A DNA stretch of 64,000 bases from SSSZ01 sp016790965 (lineage in GTDB: Bacteria > Pseudomonadota > Gammaproteobacteria > Burkholderiales > Rhodocyclaceae), in NCBI GenBank assembly GCA_016790965.1, contig JAEUNZ010000025.1, positions 1-64,000 of the forward strand, in the 5' to 3' direction. A model generated the notes under the pieces. The model ran no database searches. It saw only the letters and a program-made list of their open reading frames with translations, and was not told the DNA's origin. The translations under genes were made by a program, and so were the position numbers. This document shows, in pieces, positions 43,268 through 51,895 of this stretch. How positions within the stretch are numbered: the stretch's first letter is position 1; each line of letters begins with the position of its first letter.

Positions 43268-44148
43268 CACGCAAGGGCATCATCCTCGCCGGCGGTGCCG
43301 GCACCCGGCTGCATCCAGCCACCCTGGCGGTCTCCAAACAACTGCTGCCGATCTTCGACAAACCGATGATCTACTACCCGCTCAGCACCCTCATGCTGGC
43401 CGGAATCCGGGACATCCTCATCATTTCCACGCCCCAGGACACGCCGCGCTTCGAGCAACTCCTGGGGGACGGCAGCCGCTGGGGTGTCAATCTGAGCTAT
43501 GCCATACAACCTTCGCCGGACGGTCTCGCCCAGGCCTTCATCATTGGCGAGAAATTCATCGGCGACGATCCCAGCGCCCTTGTCCTCGGCGACAACATCT
43601 TTTTCGGGCACGACTTCCATCTGCTGCTGGAAAACGCAGTGGCCCGCGACCATGGCGCCACGGTGTTCGCCTACCACGTCCATGACCCGGAACGCTACGG
43701 TGTGGTCGAATTCGACGGCGCAGGCCGGGCCATCAGCCTGGAAGAAAAACCCAAGGCGCCCAAGTCCAATTACGCCGTCACCGGGCTCTATTTCTACGAT
43801 ACCCGCGTCGTTTCCCTGGCCAAGGCCCTCAAGCCCTCTCCCCGCGGGGAACTGGAAATCACCGACCTGAATCGCCTCTATCTGGAGCAGGGGGGGCTCT
43901 CGGTCGAGATCATGGGGCGCGGCTACGCCTGGCTCGACACCGGCACCCATGAATCCATGCTCGACGCCTCGCAGTTCATCGCCACCCTGGAAAAACGCCA
44001 GGGACTCAAAGTGGCTTGTCCGGAGGAAATCGCCTGGCGCCGGGGCTGGATCACTGACGATAGCCTGGCAGAAATGGGCAATGCCCTGGCCAAGAACGGT
44101 TACGGACAGTATCTGCTCGCCTTGCTGCGGGACGGGGTCAAGACCTGA
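43264..44148 (+). CDS. rmlA: glucose-1-phosphate thymidylyltransferase
   Basis: A 294-aa nucleotidyltransferase that makes dTDP-glucose, first step of the rhamnose pathway. The start MTRKGIILAGGAGTRLHPAT carries the GGxGTRL nucleotide-binding signature; KPMIYYPLSTLMLAG and GDNIFFGHD are also typical. The ATG overlaps the rmlB stop (ATGA). Confidence 0.95.
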   Translation: MTRKGIILAGGAGTRLHPATLAVSKQLLPIFDKPMIYYPLSTLMLAGIRDILIISTPQDTPRFEQLLGDGSRWGVNLSYAIQPSPDGLAQAFIIGEKFIGDDPSALVLGDNIFFGHDFHLLLENAVARDHGATVFAYHVHDPERYGVVEFDGAGRAISLEEKPKAPKSNYAVTGLYFYDTRVVSLAKALKPSPRGELEITDLNRLYLEQGGLSVEIMGRGYAWLDTGTHESMLDASQFIATLEKRQGLKVACPEEIAWRRGWITDDSLAEMGNALAKNGYGQYLLALLRDGVKT

Positions 44149-44248
44149 CCGGTCCAGCCCTGCTCGCCGCTTCCCTTTCCCACCCCCCTCTCCCGCGATG
44201 CGGGTGAGGGGGGCAATTGAGACCTTCCGCGTCTGTTACGGTGTTGCC

Positions 44249-44806
44249 ATGCAAGCTCGTCGCCTCGCCATTCCCGAAGTCGTGCTCATCGAACCGAAAG
44301 TGTTTGGTGACGACCGAGGGTTCTTCTTCGAAAGCTTCAATCTCGCCCGTTTTCGGGAGCTGACCGGCCTGGACCTCGATTTCGTCCAGGACAACCACTC
44401 ACGCTCCGCGCGCGGCGTGCTCCGGGGCCTCCACTACCAGTTGCCTCCTCGGGCCCAGGGCAAGCTCGTGCGCGTGGTGGCGGGTGAGGTCTTCGATGTC
44501 GCCGTGGATGTTCGCTGCAGTTCGCCTACCTTCGGCGGCTGGGTGGGAGAGACCCTGTCCGCCGACAACAAGCGTCAGCTCTGGATTCCGCCCGGGTTTG
44601 CCCACGGCTTCGTAGTCCTATCGGACAGCGCCGATTTCCTCTACAAGACCACCGACACCTATTCGCCCGCCGACGAGCGCGCCGTCGTATGGAACGACTC
44701 CGACGTCGGCATCGCCTGGCCCCTGGCGGAAGAGCCCCTGCTTTCAGGCAAGGACAAGGTCGCTCCGCGGCTGAAGGACGTTCCGCTCAGCGACCTGTTC
44801 GCGTGA
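44249..44806 (+). CDS. rmlC: dTDP-4-dehydrorhamnose 3,5-epimerase
   Basis: A 185-aa cupin-fold epimerase. It has the segment DDRGFFFESFN, the catalytic His and base in VLRGLHYQ and DVAVDVRCSSPTFG, and IPPGFAHGFVVLSD. Follows rmlA after 100 bases. The reductase gene rmlD is not adjacent; the next gene on the right is on the other strand, so RmlD must be encoded elsewhere. Confidence 0.93.
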   Translation: MQARRLAIPEVVLIEPKVFGDDRGFFFESFNLARFRELTGLDLDFVQDNHSRSARGVLRGLHYQLPPRAQGKLVRVVAGEVFDVAVDVRCSSPTFGGWVGETLSADNKRQLWIPPGFAHGFVVLSDSADFLYKTTDTYSPADERAVVWNDSDVGIAWPLAEEPLLSGKDKVAPRLKDVPLSDLFA

Positions 44807-44844
44807 GGGTGTGGGGGCGCGCCCTTCGCGGGGCGGGCGGCGAC

Positions 44845-45216
44845 TCAGTCGAATACTAGCGCTGCCGCTACCTTGCGCCCTTCCGCCGCCAGGATGTTGT
44901 AGGTGCGGCAGGCGGCCTGCAAATCCATCACTTCCAGCCCGATGCCGGCCGGGGCAAAGGGGCGCAACAGAGCACCCGGAGGGAAGCGCAGTTGCCTGCC
45001 GGTGCCCAACAGGACGATTTCGGTGCCTAGGGCAAGGAGCTTGGCCATGTCAGCCTCGGTCAGGCTGGCGGGGGTGGCGGTGGTCCAGCCGGTGAACAGG
45101 GACTGTGGCAGGACGATGAGATTGCCCTCGTGGCGCTGGGTATTGATGGCGACGTAGCCATCGCCGTAGGCGGTAAAGATGTTGAGGCCGGCGGTATTGG
45201 CGAGGTGCAACTTCAT
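44845..45216 (-). CDS. Mth938/DUF498-domain protein
   Basis: 123 aa from MKLHLANTAGLNIFTAYGDGYVAI. It contains LTEADMAKLLALGTEIVLLGTG and AACRTYNILAAEGRKVAAALV, which define the Mth938-like (DUF498) fold found in small proteins including the NDUFAF3 family. Role in bacteria not established. Convergent with rmlC and divergent from alaA. In-frame sequence upstream to 45318 is not supported. Confidence 0.82.
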   Translation of the reverse strand: MKLHLANTAGLNIFTAYGDGYVAINTQRHEGNLIVLPQSLFTGWTTATPASLTEADMAKLLALGTEIVLLGTGRQLRFPPGALLRPFAPAGIGLEVMDLQAACRTYNILAAEGRKVAAALVFD

Positions 45217-45445
45217 CGGTGGGAATCTCGGAGTGCCTGGGCGCCGATTGGGGCTGAACGCCCAAAATTGCGGTGCCCTAAGGCTTACAGTAGGATTATA
45301 CCTTTGCCCAAGAAGCATCGAGTCCTCGCTCCTGGCCTTGTTGCGCCGCCCTGTAGGGTTCGCCGTGCCATCGGTGGCTGGTCGGCCGGTCCGGACCGCC
45401 GCGCTGCCAGCGCTTGGCGCTTCTCAATCCCCCTGGGACATTTGC

Positions 45446-46678
45446 ATGAAACACGTCAAGAAATCCGCCAAGCTTGCCAATGTCTGCTACGACATCCGCG
45501 GCCCCGTGCTGCAGAAGGCCAAGCAGATGGAAGAGGAAGGCCACAAGATCATCAAGCTGAACATCGGCAATCTGGCCGCCTTCGGCTTCGATGCGCCGGA
45601 GGAAATCCAGCAGGACATCATCCGCAACCTGCCCAACGCGGCCGGTTATACGGATTCCAAGGGCATCTTCGCCGCTCGCAAGGCGATCATGCACTACACC
45701 CAGCAGAAGGGCATCAAGGGCGTGACCCTGGACGACATCTACGTCGGCAACGGGGTCTCCGAGCTGATCGTGATGGCCATGAACGCCCTGCTCGATGCCG
45801 GCGACGAAGTGCTGGTGCCGGCGCCGGATTACCCGCTGTGGACGGCGGCCATCAGCCTTTCCGGCGGCACGCCCAAGCATTACCTGTGCGATGAATCCAA
45901 GGGCTGGCTTCCGGATCTGAACGATATCCGCAGCAAGATCAACGCCCACACCCGGGCCATCGTCATCATCAACCCGAACAACCCCACCGGGGCCTTATAT
46001 CCGGACGAACTGCTGCACGAGATCATCGACATCGCCCGCCAGCACCACCTGATCGTCTATGCCGACGAGGTGTACGACAAGGTGCTGTACGAAGGCGCCA
46101 GGCACACCTCCATCGCTTCCCTTTCCGAGGACGTGCTCACCATCACCTTCAACGGCCTCTCCAAGAACTACCGCTCTTGCGGATACCGGGCCGGCTGGCT
46201 GGTGGTTTCCGGCGACAAGCGCCATGCCAAGGATTACATCGAGGGCCTGGACATGCTGGCTTCCATGCGCCTGTGCGCCAACGCGCCCGGCCAGCACGGC
46301 ATCCAGACCGCCCTGGGCGGCTACCAGAGCATCGACGACCTGGTGGCGGAGGGCGGCCGCATGCGCCGCCAGCGAGACGTGGCCTACGACCTTCTCAACG
46401 CCATCCCGGGCGTCTCCTGCGTCAAGCCCAAGGCCACCCTGTACATGTTCCCGCGGCTCGATCCCAAGGTTTATCCGATCAAGAACGACCAGGCTTTCAT
46501 CCAGGAGTTGCTACAGGAGGAAAAGGTGCTGCTGGTGCAGGGTTCCGGCTTCAACTGGCCGCACCCGGACCACTTCCGCCTGGTGTTCCTGCCCCATGAA
46601 GACGATCTGCGCGAAGCCATCGGGCGAATTGCCCGCTTCCTGGAAGGCTATCGCCGGCGCCATGGCACCGGGCATTGA
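45446..46678 (+). CDS. alaA: alanine aminotransferase (AlaA-like)
   Basis: A 410-aa PLP enzyme of fold type I. It has KLNIGNLAAFGFDAPEE, IVIINPNNPTGALY, DEVYDKVLYEG and the PLP lysine in NGLSKNYRSCGYRAGW (about 240). This layout is that of E. coli AlaA/AlaB-type pyruvate-glutamate transaminases. Next genes are a GNAT enzyme and hom, with overlaps, so the group is an amino-acid operon. The frame upstream of 45446 is not coding. Confidence 0.9.
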   Translation: MKHVKKSAKLANVCYDIRGPVLQKAKQMEEEGHKIIKLNIGNLAAFGFDAPEEIQQDIIRNLPNAAGYTDSKGIFAARKAIMHYTQQKGIKGVTLDDIYVGNGVSELIVMAMNALLDAGDEVLVPAPDYPLWTAAISLSGGTPKHYLCDESKGWLPDLNDIRSKINAHTRAIVIINPNNPTGALYPDELLHEIIDIARQHHLIVYADEVYDKVLYEGARHTSIASLSEDVLTITFNGLSKNYRSCGYRAGWLVVSGDKRHAKDYIEGLDMLASMRLCANAPGQHGIQTALGGYQSIDDLVAEGGRMRRQRDVAYDLLNAIPGVSCVKPKATLYMFPRLDPKVYPIKNDQAFIQELLQEEKVLLVQGSGFNWPHPDHFRLVFLPHEDDLREAIGRIARFLEGYRRRHGTGH

Positions 46679-47114
46679 AATCGTTCCCGTTACCGATGCT
46701 GTGGGCGCCGTGATCGAGCCGGTGTGGCTGGATCGTGCCGAGCCGGTGCATCGCCAGCTGCGGCCGGGGTTGCCTTCGGCTTACGGCGAGCGTCTGCGCC
46801 AGATTTTTGCCAACGGCGGTCGCTTCGCAGTGGTGGCCGAGGGCGCTGAGGTCCGGGCAGTCGCGCTTTGGCGGGTGGTCGAGAATACCTATGAGGGCCG
46901 GCGCCTCTATGTGGACGATCTCGTGACCGACGAGGCGCGGCGTTCCAGCGGCTTTGGCAAGCGGTTGCTCGACTGGCTGGCGGAGCAAGCGCGGCGGCTC
47001 GATTGTGATGTATTGGCGCTGGATTCCGGTGTCCAGCGTAGCGAAGCCCACAGCTTCTATTTTCGTGAGGGAATGCGTATTCCCGCCTTTTGCTTTAGGA
47101 AACCCTTGAAATGA
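46662..47114 (+). CDS. GNAT-family N-acetyltransferase
   Basis: A 150-aa acetyl-CoA-dependent transferase with the signature DDLVTDEARRSSGFGKRLLDWL (motif A, R-x-x-G-x-G/A). C-terminal HSFYFREGMRIPAF is also typical. The ATG lies 17 bases inside alaA, and the stop overlaps hom by 4 bases, so it is translated from the same transcript. Substrate unknown. Confidence 0.88.
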   Translation: MAPGIEIVPVTDAVGAVIEPVWLDRAEPVHRQLRPGLPSAYGERLRQIFANGGRFAVVAEGAEVRAVALWRVVENTYEGRRLYVDDLVTDEARRSSGFGKRLLDWLAEQARRLDCDVLALDSGVQRSEAHSFYFREGMRIPAFCFRKPLK

Positions 47115-48421
47115 AACCCATCAATGTTGGCCTTATCGGCATCGGCACCGTCGGCGGCGGCACCTGGACCGTCCTTAATCGCAATGCGGAGGAAATCACC
47201 CGCCGCGCCGGCCGCCCGATCCGCATCACCGTGGTGGCCGACAAGAACCTTGAACTGGCCCGGAAAATAACCGGCGGCGCCTGCAAGCTGACCGACGACG
47301 CCTTCGCCGTGGTCAATGACCCCGAAGTCGATATCGTCGTCGAGCTGATCGGCGGCTATGGCGTGGCCAAGGAAGTGGTCATGCAGGCCATCGCCAACGG
47401 CAAGCACGTGGTCACCGCCAACAAGGCGCTGCTCGCCGTGCATGGCACCGAGATCTTCACCGCCGCCCAGGGCAAGGGTGTCATGGTGGCCTTCGAGGCC
47501 GCCGTGGCCGGGGGCATCCCCATCATCAAGGCCCTGCGCGAGGGCCTCACCGCCAACCGCATCGAATGGGCCGCCGGCATCATCAACGGCACCACCAACT
47601 TCATCCTTTCCGAGATGCGGGATAAGGGTTTGTCCTTTGCCGACGTCCTGGCCGAGGCCCAGCGCCTGGGTTACGCCGAAGCCGACCCCACCTTCGACAT
47701 CGAGGGCGTGGATGCGGCCCACAAGGCCACTATTCTCGCTTCCATCGCCTTCGGCATCCCGGTGCAGTTCGACAAGGCCTACGTGGAAGGCATCACCAAG
47801 CTGGAAGCCGCCGACATCAAGTACGCCGAGCAACTGGGCTACCGCATCAAGCTGCTGGGCATCGCCAAGCGACGCCCCAATGGTGTGGAACTACGCGTGC
47901 ATCCCACCCTGGTGCCGGCCAAGCGCCTCATCGCCAACGTCGAGGGCGCCATGAACGCCGTGCTGGTGAAGGGCGACGCCGTCGGCGCCACCCTCTATTA
48001 CGGCAAGGGCGCCGGCGCCGAGCCGACCGCCTCTGCCGTGGTGGCCGATCTGGTCGATGTGGCCCGCCTGGCCACCGCCGACCCGGAACACCGCGTGCCG
48101 CACCTGGCGTTCCAGCCGGATGCCATGTCCAGCCTGCCCATCCTGCCCATGAGCGAGGTGGAAACCGGCTACTACCTGCGCCTGCGCGTGGAAGACAAGC
48201 CCGGCGTGCTGGCCGACATCACCCGCATCCTGGCCGACCAGGCCATCTCCATCGACGCCATGCTGCAGCGGGAGCCGGAGGAGGGGGAGGGTGAGACCGA
48301 CATCATCATCCTCACCCACGTCTGCAAGGAAAGCGCTGCGGACGCGGCAATTCGCCTCATCGAAGCCCTGCCGGCGCAAAAAGGACAGGTCAAGCGCATT
48401 CGTCTGGAAGAGTTGCAGTAA
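47111..48421 (+). CDS. hom: homoserine dehydrogenase
   Basis: A 436-aa NAD(P)-dependent enzyme converting aspartate semialdehyde to homoserine in threonine and methionine synthesis. Nucleotide-binding motif GIGTVGGGT (about 10-18), the catalytic region AGIINGTTNFILSEM, and the DPTFDIEGVDAAHKATIL segment. A C-terminal ACT domain (about 350-430, YYLRLRVEDKPGVLADIT) is the usual threonine-feedback site. Confidence 0.95.
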   Translation: MKPINVGLIGIGTVGGGTWTVLNRNAEEITRRAGRPIRITVVADKNLELARKITGGACKLTDDAFAVVNDPEVDIVVELIGGYGVAKEVVMQAIANGKHVVTANKALLAVHGTEIFTAAQGKGVMVAFEAAVAGGIPIIKALREGLTANRIEWAAGIINGTTNFILSEMRDKGLSFADVLAEAQRLGYAEADPTFDIEGVDAAHKATILASIAFGIPVQFDKAYVEGITKLEAADIKYAEQLGYRIKLLGIAKRRPNGVELRVHPTLVPAKRLIANVEGAMNAVLVKGDAVGATLYYGKGAGAEPTASAVVADLVDVARLATADPEHRVPHLAFQPDAMSSLPILPMSEVETGYYLRLRVEDKPGVLADITRILADQAISIDAMLQREPEEGEGETDIIILTHVCKESAADAAIRLIEALPAQKGQVKRIRLEELQ

Positions 48422-48426
48422 GGGCG

Positions 48427-48993
48427 ATGGCAGGCCAGGGCGCAGGTTTTTCCAGGGTACCAGGGCCGGGATGCCGGTGGCTGGGGATTGCCCTGGTCTT
48501 GGCCGCCCTTGCGGCCTGTGAAGGCACGCGGATTCACAACATCAATGTACAGACCGCCGCCGCCGGAACCTTGATCGAAGCCAAGCAGGTGGTGGCCCTG
48601 GTATACGCCCAGGCCCCGGATGGCGAAATAGACAAGCTGCTCTACTCCGGCGGCGATACCACAACCGCCATCCGCCAGGTACGGGACCATCACTCTCGTC
48701 TCAAGCCCTGGCTCGACCAGGGCGTCATCGGCAATACCGCCTCGGGTTTCGTTGCCCTGCGGGACGGCTCCCGGGCCGCCGAAGTCCAGAAGTTGCTCTG
48801 GGACGAGAATCGCTTCCGCGCCTTCCTCTACAACCGGGCTTCCAAGGAAGTGGGGCACGGCGGCGATAGCCTGGCGGCCTGGCTGCCCTATGCTTCCTTC
48901 AGCTTCGGCAAGGAATGGACGGAACAGGGCTCGCCCGACTGGTGGGTTCTGGAAGAGTCCGGCGTTTGGCGCCTGCGGGGCGCCAAACCCTGA
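48427..48993 (+). CDS. DUF1318/YdbL-like lipoprotein
   Basis: A 188-aa protein with lipobox LAAC (Cys31) after a long N-region; GIALVLAALAACEG is the signal core. The mature part has LDQGVIGNTASGFVALRD and VQKLLWDENRFRAFLYNRASKE, the pattern of the YdbL (DUF1318) family, which often accompanies YdbH-like AsmA proteins. Those partners are absent here. Starts 5 bases after hom. Function unknown; envelope role inferred from the lipobox. Confidence 0.72.
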   Translation: MAGQGAGFSRVPGPGCRWLGIALVLAALAACEGTRIHNINVQTAAAGTLIEAKQVVALVYAQAPDGEIDKLLYSGGDTTTAIRQVRDHHSRLKPWLDQGVIGNTASGFVALRDGSRAAEVQKLLWDENRFRAFLYNRASKEVGHGGDSLAAWLPYASFSFGKEWTEQGSPDWWVLEESGVWRLRGAKP

Positions 48994-49013
48994 TCTCTCG
49001 CGAAGCGCGGACT

Positions 49014-49174
49014 AGTACTGCGTTCCGCCAAACCGCTTACATGAAATCGCGCCTTCTCGCGCCATGCGGCGTTGCAAATCCTCGCCATAGCTTCGGCTAT
49101 GACTACAGTTTGCGCCTTGCCTGACAGGAGAATGCATAATTTCACCTGTCAGCTCATTGACGGAACGCAGGACT
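49014..49174. repeat. MITE-like nested palindromic element
   Basis: Ends AGTACTGCGTTCCG and CGGAACGCAGGACT are inverted with one mismatch. Inside are CCATAGC-TTCG-GCTATG (49085-49101), identical to the core of the element at 26853-27016, and CTGACAGG paired with CCTGTCAG. Lies between the DUF1318 gene and the clpX-like gene. Confidence 0.7.
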
Positions 49175-49254
49175 ACAGGGCGGGACGAGCGCACTTGTGG
49201 GTGTCTTGTCGGTTTACCCTTGCGTGCGGCCGCTGCTGGCAGGCAGCTCGGGAT

Positions 49255-50259
49255 TCAATTGCGAAAATAACGCGGCGGCGCGAAAAGCGAATCGATGCTG
49301 ACGCGCCGGATTTCAGGGTGATCCGGGGCAGTGTAGAGCACGGGGGCCATCATTTCCTCGAAGACGCCCCGCAGGCCTCGGGCGCCGGTCTTGTATTCGA
49401 GGGCGATGTCGGCGATCTGCTCGAAGACCGGCGGTGCCACCGTCAGTTCGACGCCCTGATCGCGCAGGATGTCGACGTACTGGCGGTAGATGGCATTGGT
49501 CGGTTCGGTCATGATGCGCACCAGCCGGTCCCGCCCCAGCGCATCGAAGCGCGCCACGACCGGCAGACGGCCGGTGAATTCGGGGATCAGCCCGAATTCG
49601 AACAGATCGGTGGGTTTGATGCGCCGGTTGAGGCGGTCCAGAACCGCCTCGTCGTCGGCGCCGCTGGCACCGATGTAGCCCAGGCTGCGGCCCTGGGCCA
49701 TGATCTGCTCCAGGCCCACGAAGGCACCGCCGCAGATGAACAGGATGTCCGTGGTGTCCACGAAGCGACCCGCCTCGAGCTTGACCGGCGTCCCTTCCAT
49801 GATCTTGAGCAGGGCGTGCTGGACATTCTCGCCCGAGGTACCGCGGGACTCGCCGGCCGGGGTCCGCAACTTGTCGATTTCGTCGATGAAGACGATGCCC
49901 CGTGCGGCCAGGGCGTCGTCGCCGCCGGCTTTGTCGGCCAGGCGGCGCAGCATCGCTTCGATTTCGTCGTTCACGTAGCGGGTCTGGGCCAGGGAGGTCG
50001 CACTGGCGGTGACGAAGGGGACGCCCAGGCAGCCGGCCAGGGTTTCGCACAGCAGGGTCTTGCCGGTTCCCGAGGGGCCCACCAGAAGCAGATTGCTCTT
50101 GCTCAGAGCGCTGCCGCTACGTCGGGCGAGGTCGATCTTGCGGTAGTGGGCGTAGACCGCGACGGCTACGGCCTTCTTGGCCTCCTCCTGCCCGATGACG
50201 TAGGCGTCCAGGTGGCGGACGATGGCGCTGGGGGTGGGGACGGATGTCTCGTGATTCAT
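49255..50259 (-). CDS. ClpX-like AAA+ ATPase lacking the zinc domain
   Basis: A 334-aa AAA+ protein with Walker A GPSGTGKT (61-68), Walker B IVFIDEIDK (122-130), and sensor 2 GARGLR (292-297), collinear with ClpX from the ATPase domain on. It starts MNHETSVPTP at 50259, and no cysteine-rich zinc-binding domain precedes it. The pore-1 loop reads RYVN (94-97) where ClpX has GYVG, and the ClpP-docking loop reads LGY (193-195) with a shorter surround where ClpX has IGF. Substrate handling and ClpP pairing may differ, or it may work alone as an unfoldase. Divergent from the isochorismatase gene (54 bp). Confidence 0.88.
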   Translation of the reverse strand: MNHETSVPTPSAIVRHLDAYVIGQEEAKKAVAVAVYAHYRKIDLARRSGSALSKSNLLLVGPSGTGKTLLCETLAGCLGVPFVTASATSLAQTRYVNDEIEAMLRRLADKAGGDDALAARGIVFIDEIDKLRTPAGESRGTSGENVQHALLKIMEGTPVKLEAGRFVDTTDILFICGGAFVGLEQIMAQGRSLGYIGASGADDEAVLDRLNRRIKPTDLFEFGLIPEFTGRLPVVARFDALGRDRLVRIMTEPTNAIYRQYVDILRDQGVELTVAPPVFEQIADIALEYKTGARGLRGVFEEMMAPVLYTAPDHPEIRRVSIDSLFAPPRYFRN

Positions 50260-50313
50260 GGGCTGGGGTGCGGGTGTATGCTGGCAGGCGAGTGTAACCC
50301 GGGGCCGGAGACG

Positions 50314-50901
50314 ATGACCATGACAGACAAGGACCTGCGCTGTGAAGACGGTATCTTGTGCGCGGAGCGATCGCTGCTCCTCCTGATCGATGTGCAATTG
50401 CGGCTCGCGCCGAGCATCGACGGCCACGAGGGAATCGTTGCCCGCTGCCAGGCCCTGGCCGAGTCGGCGCGGGACCTGGGCGTGCCGGTGTTGGCCACCG
50501 AACATTGTCCGGAGGCCCTGGGCGAGACCTTGCCGCTGCTGCGGGAAACGGTGACCGCCTCCCAGGTGGTGGGCAAGCGCTATTTCTCGGGTATGGACGA
50601 GGCGGCATTGCCCGAGGCCCTGGGGCGGTCTGGCCGCAGCCAGATCATCGTGGCAGGGATGGAGGCCCACGTCTGTGTCCTGCAAAGCGCCCTGGGCCTC
50701 ATGGCCGAGGGCTACGACTGCCGGGTGGTGGCGGACGCGGTCGGATCCCGTCATCCGGAGGACAGGCGCATCGGGCTGGATCGCTTGCGCCAGGCGGGGG
50801 TGGGGGTGGTGACGACGGAAATGGTCCTCTTCGAATGGCTGCGCCACGTCGACCATCCAGCCTTTCGCACCGTGATCGGGCGTATCAAGCGCCTGAGCTG
50901 A
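50314..50901 (+). CDS. isochorismatase-family hydrolase
   Basis: A 195-aa cysteine hydrolase of the isochorismatase/nicotinamidase fold: the Asp in LLLIDVQLRL (about 26), the region VVGKRYFSG (Lys about 88) and the nucleophile Cys in GMEAHVCVLQSALGL (about 121). It resembles the YcaC-like group more than nicotinamidases because no metal-binding DxHxxxH is seen. ATG at 50314 has GGAG nearby (50307-50310); a second ATG at 50320 is possible. Substrate unknown. Confidence 0.85.
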   Translation: MTMTDKDLRCEDGILCAERSLLLLIDVQLRLAPSIDGHEGIVARCQALAESARDLGVPVLATEHCPEALGETLPLLRETVTASQVVGKRYFSGMDEAALPEALGRSGRSQIIVAGMEAHVCVLQSALGLMAEGYDCRVVADAVGSRHPEDRRIGLDRLRQAGVGVVTTEMVLFEWLRHVDHPAFRTVIGRIKRLS

Positions 50902-51160
50902 ACGACGCGGCAGCGCTGCCCATCCCTCGCCCCAGTTGGTGGAGGGGTGGGGTTGTTGATCCAGAGTTGGATTCTTTTTTTGGCACCTTTCTTCTTGCCA
51001 CCTGTACGGACCGGACACACGGGTAACACGTGTGCGGGGACATGGGTAATGCTTTGCGGGTGCTGTCCCCAACGAAAGCCGAAGGTTTCGGCGCAGCCAA
51101 AAGGCGACCTCAGCCTCCGCGTGGGCGGTACGCCCAGAATACAGAAGACGTGAAAGGTTC

Positions 51161-51199
51161 AAAAAAAATCCCCGGCGAGTTTTCCCCGCCGGGGGTTTT
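51161..51199 (-). terminator. rho-independent terminator of the tandem secreted-protein genes
   Basis: On the minus strand CCCCGGCG, a loop, CGCCGGGG and then eight T. It follows the stop of the second repeat-protein gene by about 15 bases. The plus strand also ends in TTTT, so it may work both ways. Confidence 0.88.
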
Positions 51200-51213
51200 C
51201 GCCTTCATGGGGA

Positions 51214-51534
51214 TCAGCCGTTGCCGTTGAAGGCGGCCCGGTAGGCGGCGTGGCCGTCGGGGCCGGTGCTGGTGCCGAAGGCGGCCTTGCCCATGATATC
51301 GACCTTGGCCGGGGCGCTGCCGTTGTCGCTGCCCAGACTACGCTGGTAGGCCTCGTGGCCGCTCCAGGCGTTGTCGGACGGGGTGCCGAAGGCGGCCTTG
51401 CCGACCACGGTGTTGGTCTGGCTTTCGTAGCCGAGGAAGGCGCGCTGGTAGCCGTCGTGGGCTCCGGCGACGGCGGAGCCGGCGGCGGACAGGGAGGCGA
51501 TGGCGACGAGGGAAACGATGAGGGTGGTTTTCAT
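51214..51534 (-). CDS. small secreted repeat protein, copy 2
   Basis: 106 aa with signal peptide (MKTTLIVSLVAIASLSAAGSAVA). The mature part is two and a half copies of an about 38-residue unit: H-(D/E)-x-YQR-(A/S)-(F/L), a Gly-rich linker, and GKAAFGT-(P/S). The last half copy is GHAAYRAAFNGNG. About 85 percent identical to the copy upstream, so it is a recent tandem duplication. No family recognised. Each gene has its own ribosome site (GGAGAATC before the ATG). Confidence 0.85.
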   Translation of the reverse strand: MKTTLIVSLVAIASLSAAGSAVAGAHDGYQRAFLGYESQTNTVVGKAAFGTPSDNAWSGHEAYQRSLGSDNGSAPAKVDIMGKAAFGTSTGPDGHAAYRAAFNGNG

Positions 51535-51571
51535 GATGATTCTCCGTTGATTGGGATTGTGGTGACGGCGA

Positions 51572-51895
51572 TCAGCCGTTGCCGTTGAAAGCGGCGCGGT
51601 AGATGGCGTGGCCGTCGGGGCCGGTGCTGGTGCCGAAGGCGGCCTTGCCCATGGCGTCGACTTTGGCCGGGGTACTGCCGTTGTCGCTGCCCAGGGCGCG
51701 CTGGTAGGCCTCGTGGCCGCTCCAGGCGTTGCCGGTGGGGGTGCCGAAGGCAGCCTTGCCGACCACGGTATTGGTCTGGGTTTCGTAGCCGAGGAAGGCG
51801 CGCTGGTAGCCATCGTGGGCTCCGGCGGTGGCCAGGCCGGCGACAGAGGTGAGGGATGCAAAGGCGATGATGGAAGCAAGAGTCTTGGTTTTCAT
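51572..51895 (-). CDS. small secreted repeat protein, copy 1
   Basis: 107 aa with signal peptide (MKTKTLASIIAFASLTSVAGLATA) and a mature region starting GAHDGYQRAFLGYETQ. Same repeat unit as copy 2: YQRAF then VVGKAAFGTPTG, YQRAL then MGKAAFGTSTG, and YRAAF. No cysteines, high Gly and Ala, near-neutral charge. Export to periplasm or beyond is predicted. The pair ends in a strong terminator, suggesting high expression. Function unknown. Confidence 0.85.
   Translation of the reverse strand: MKTKTLASIIAFASLTSVAGLATAGAHDGYQRAFLGYETQTNTVVGKAAFGTPTGNAWSGHEAYQRALGSDNGSTPAKVDAMGKAAFGTSTGPDGHAIYRAAFNGNG

Noticed and set aside
49072..50313. Long plus-strand frame running into the isochorismatase gene
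   Set aside because: It lies opposite the ClpX-like gene; only the part from the ATG at 50314 with its ribosome site encodes the hydrolase.
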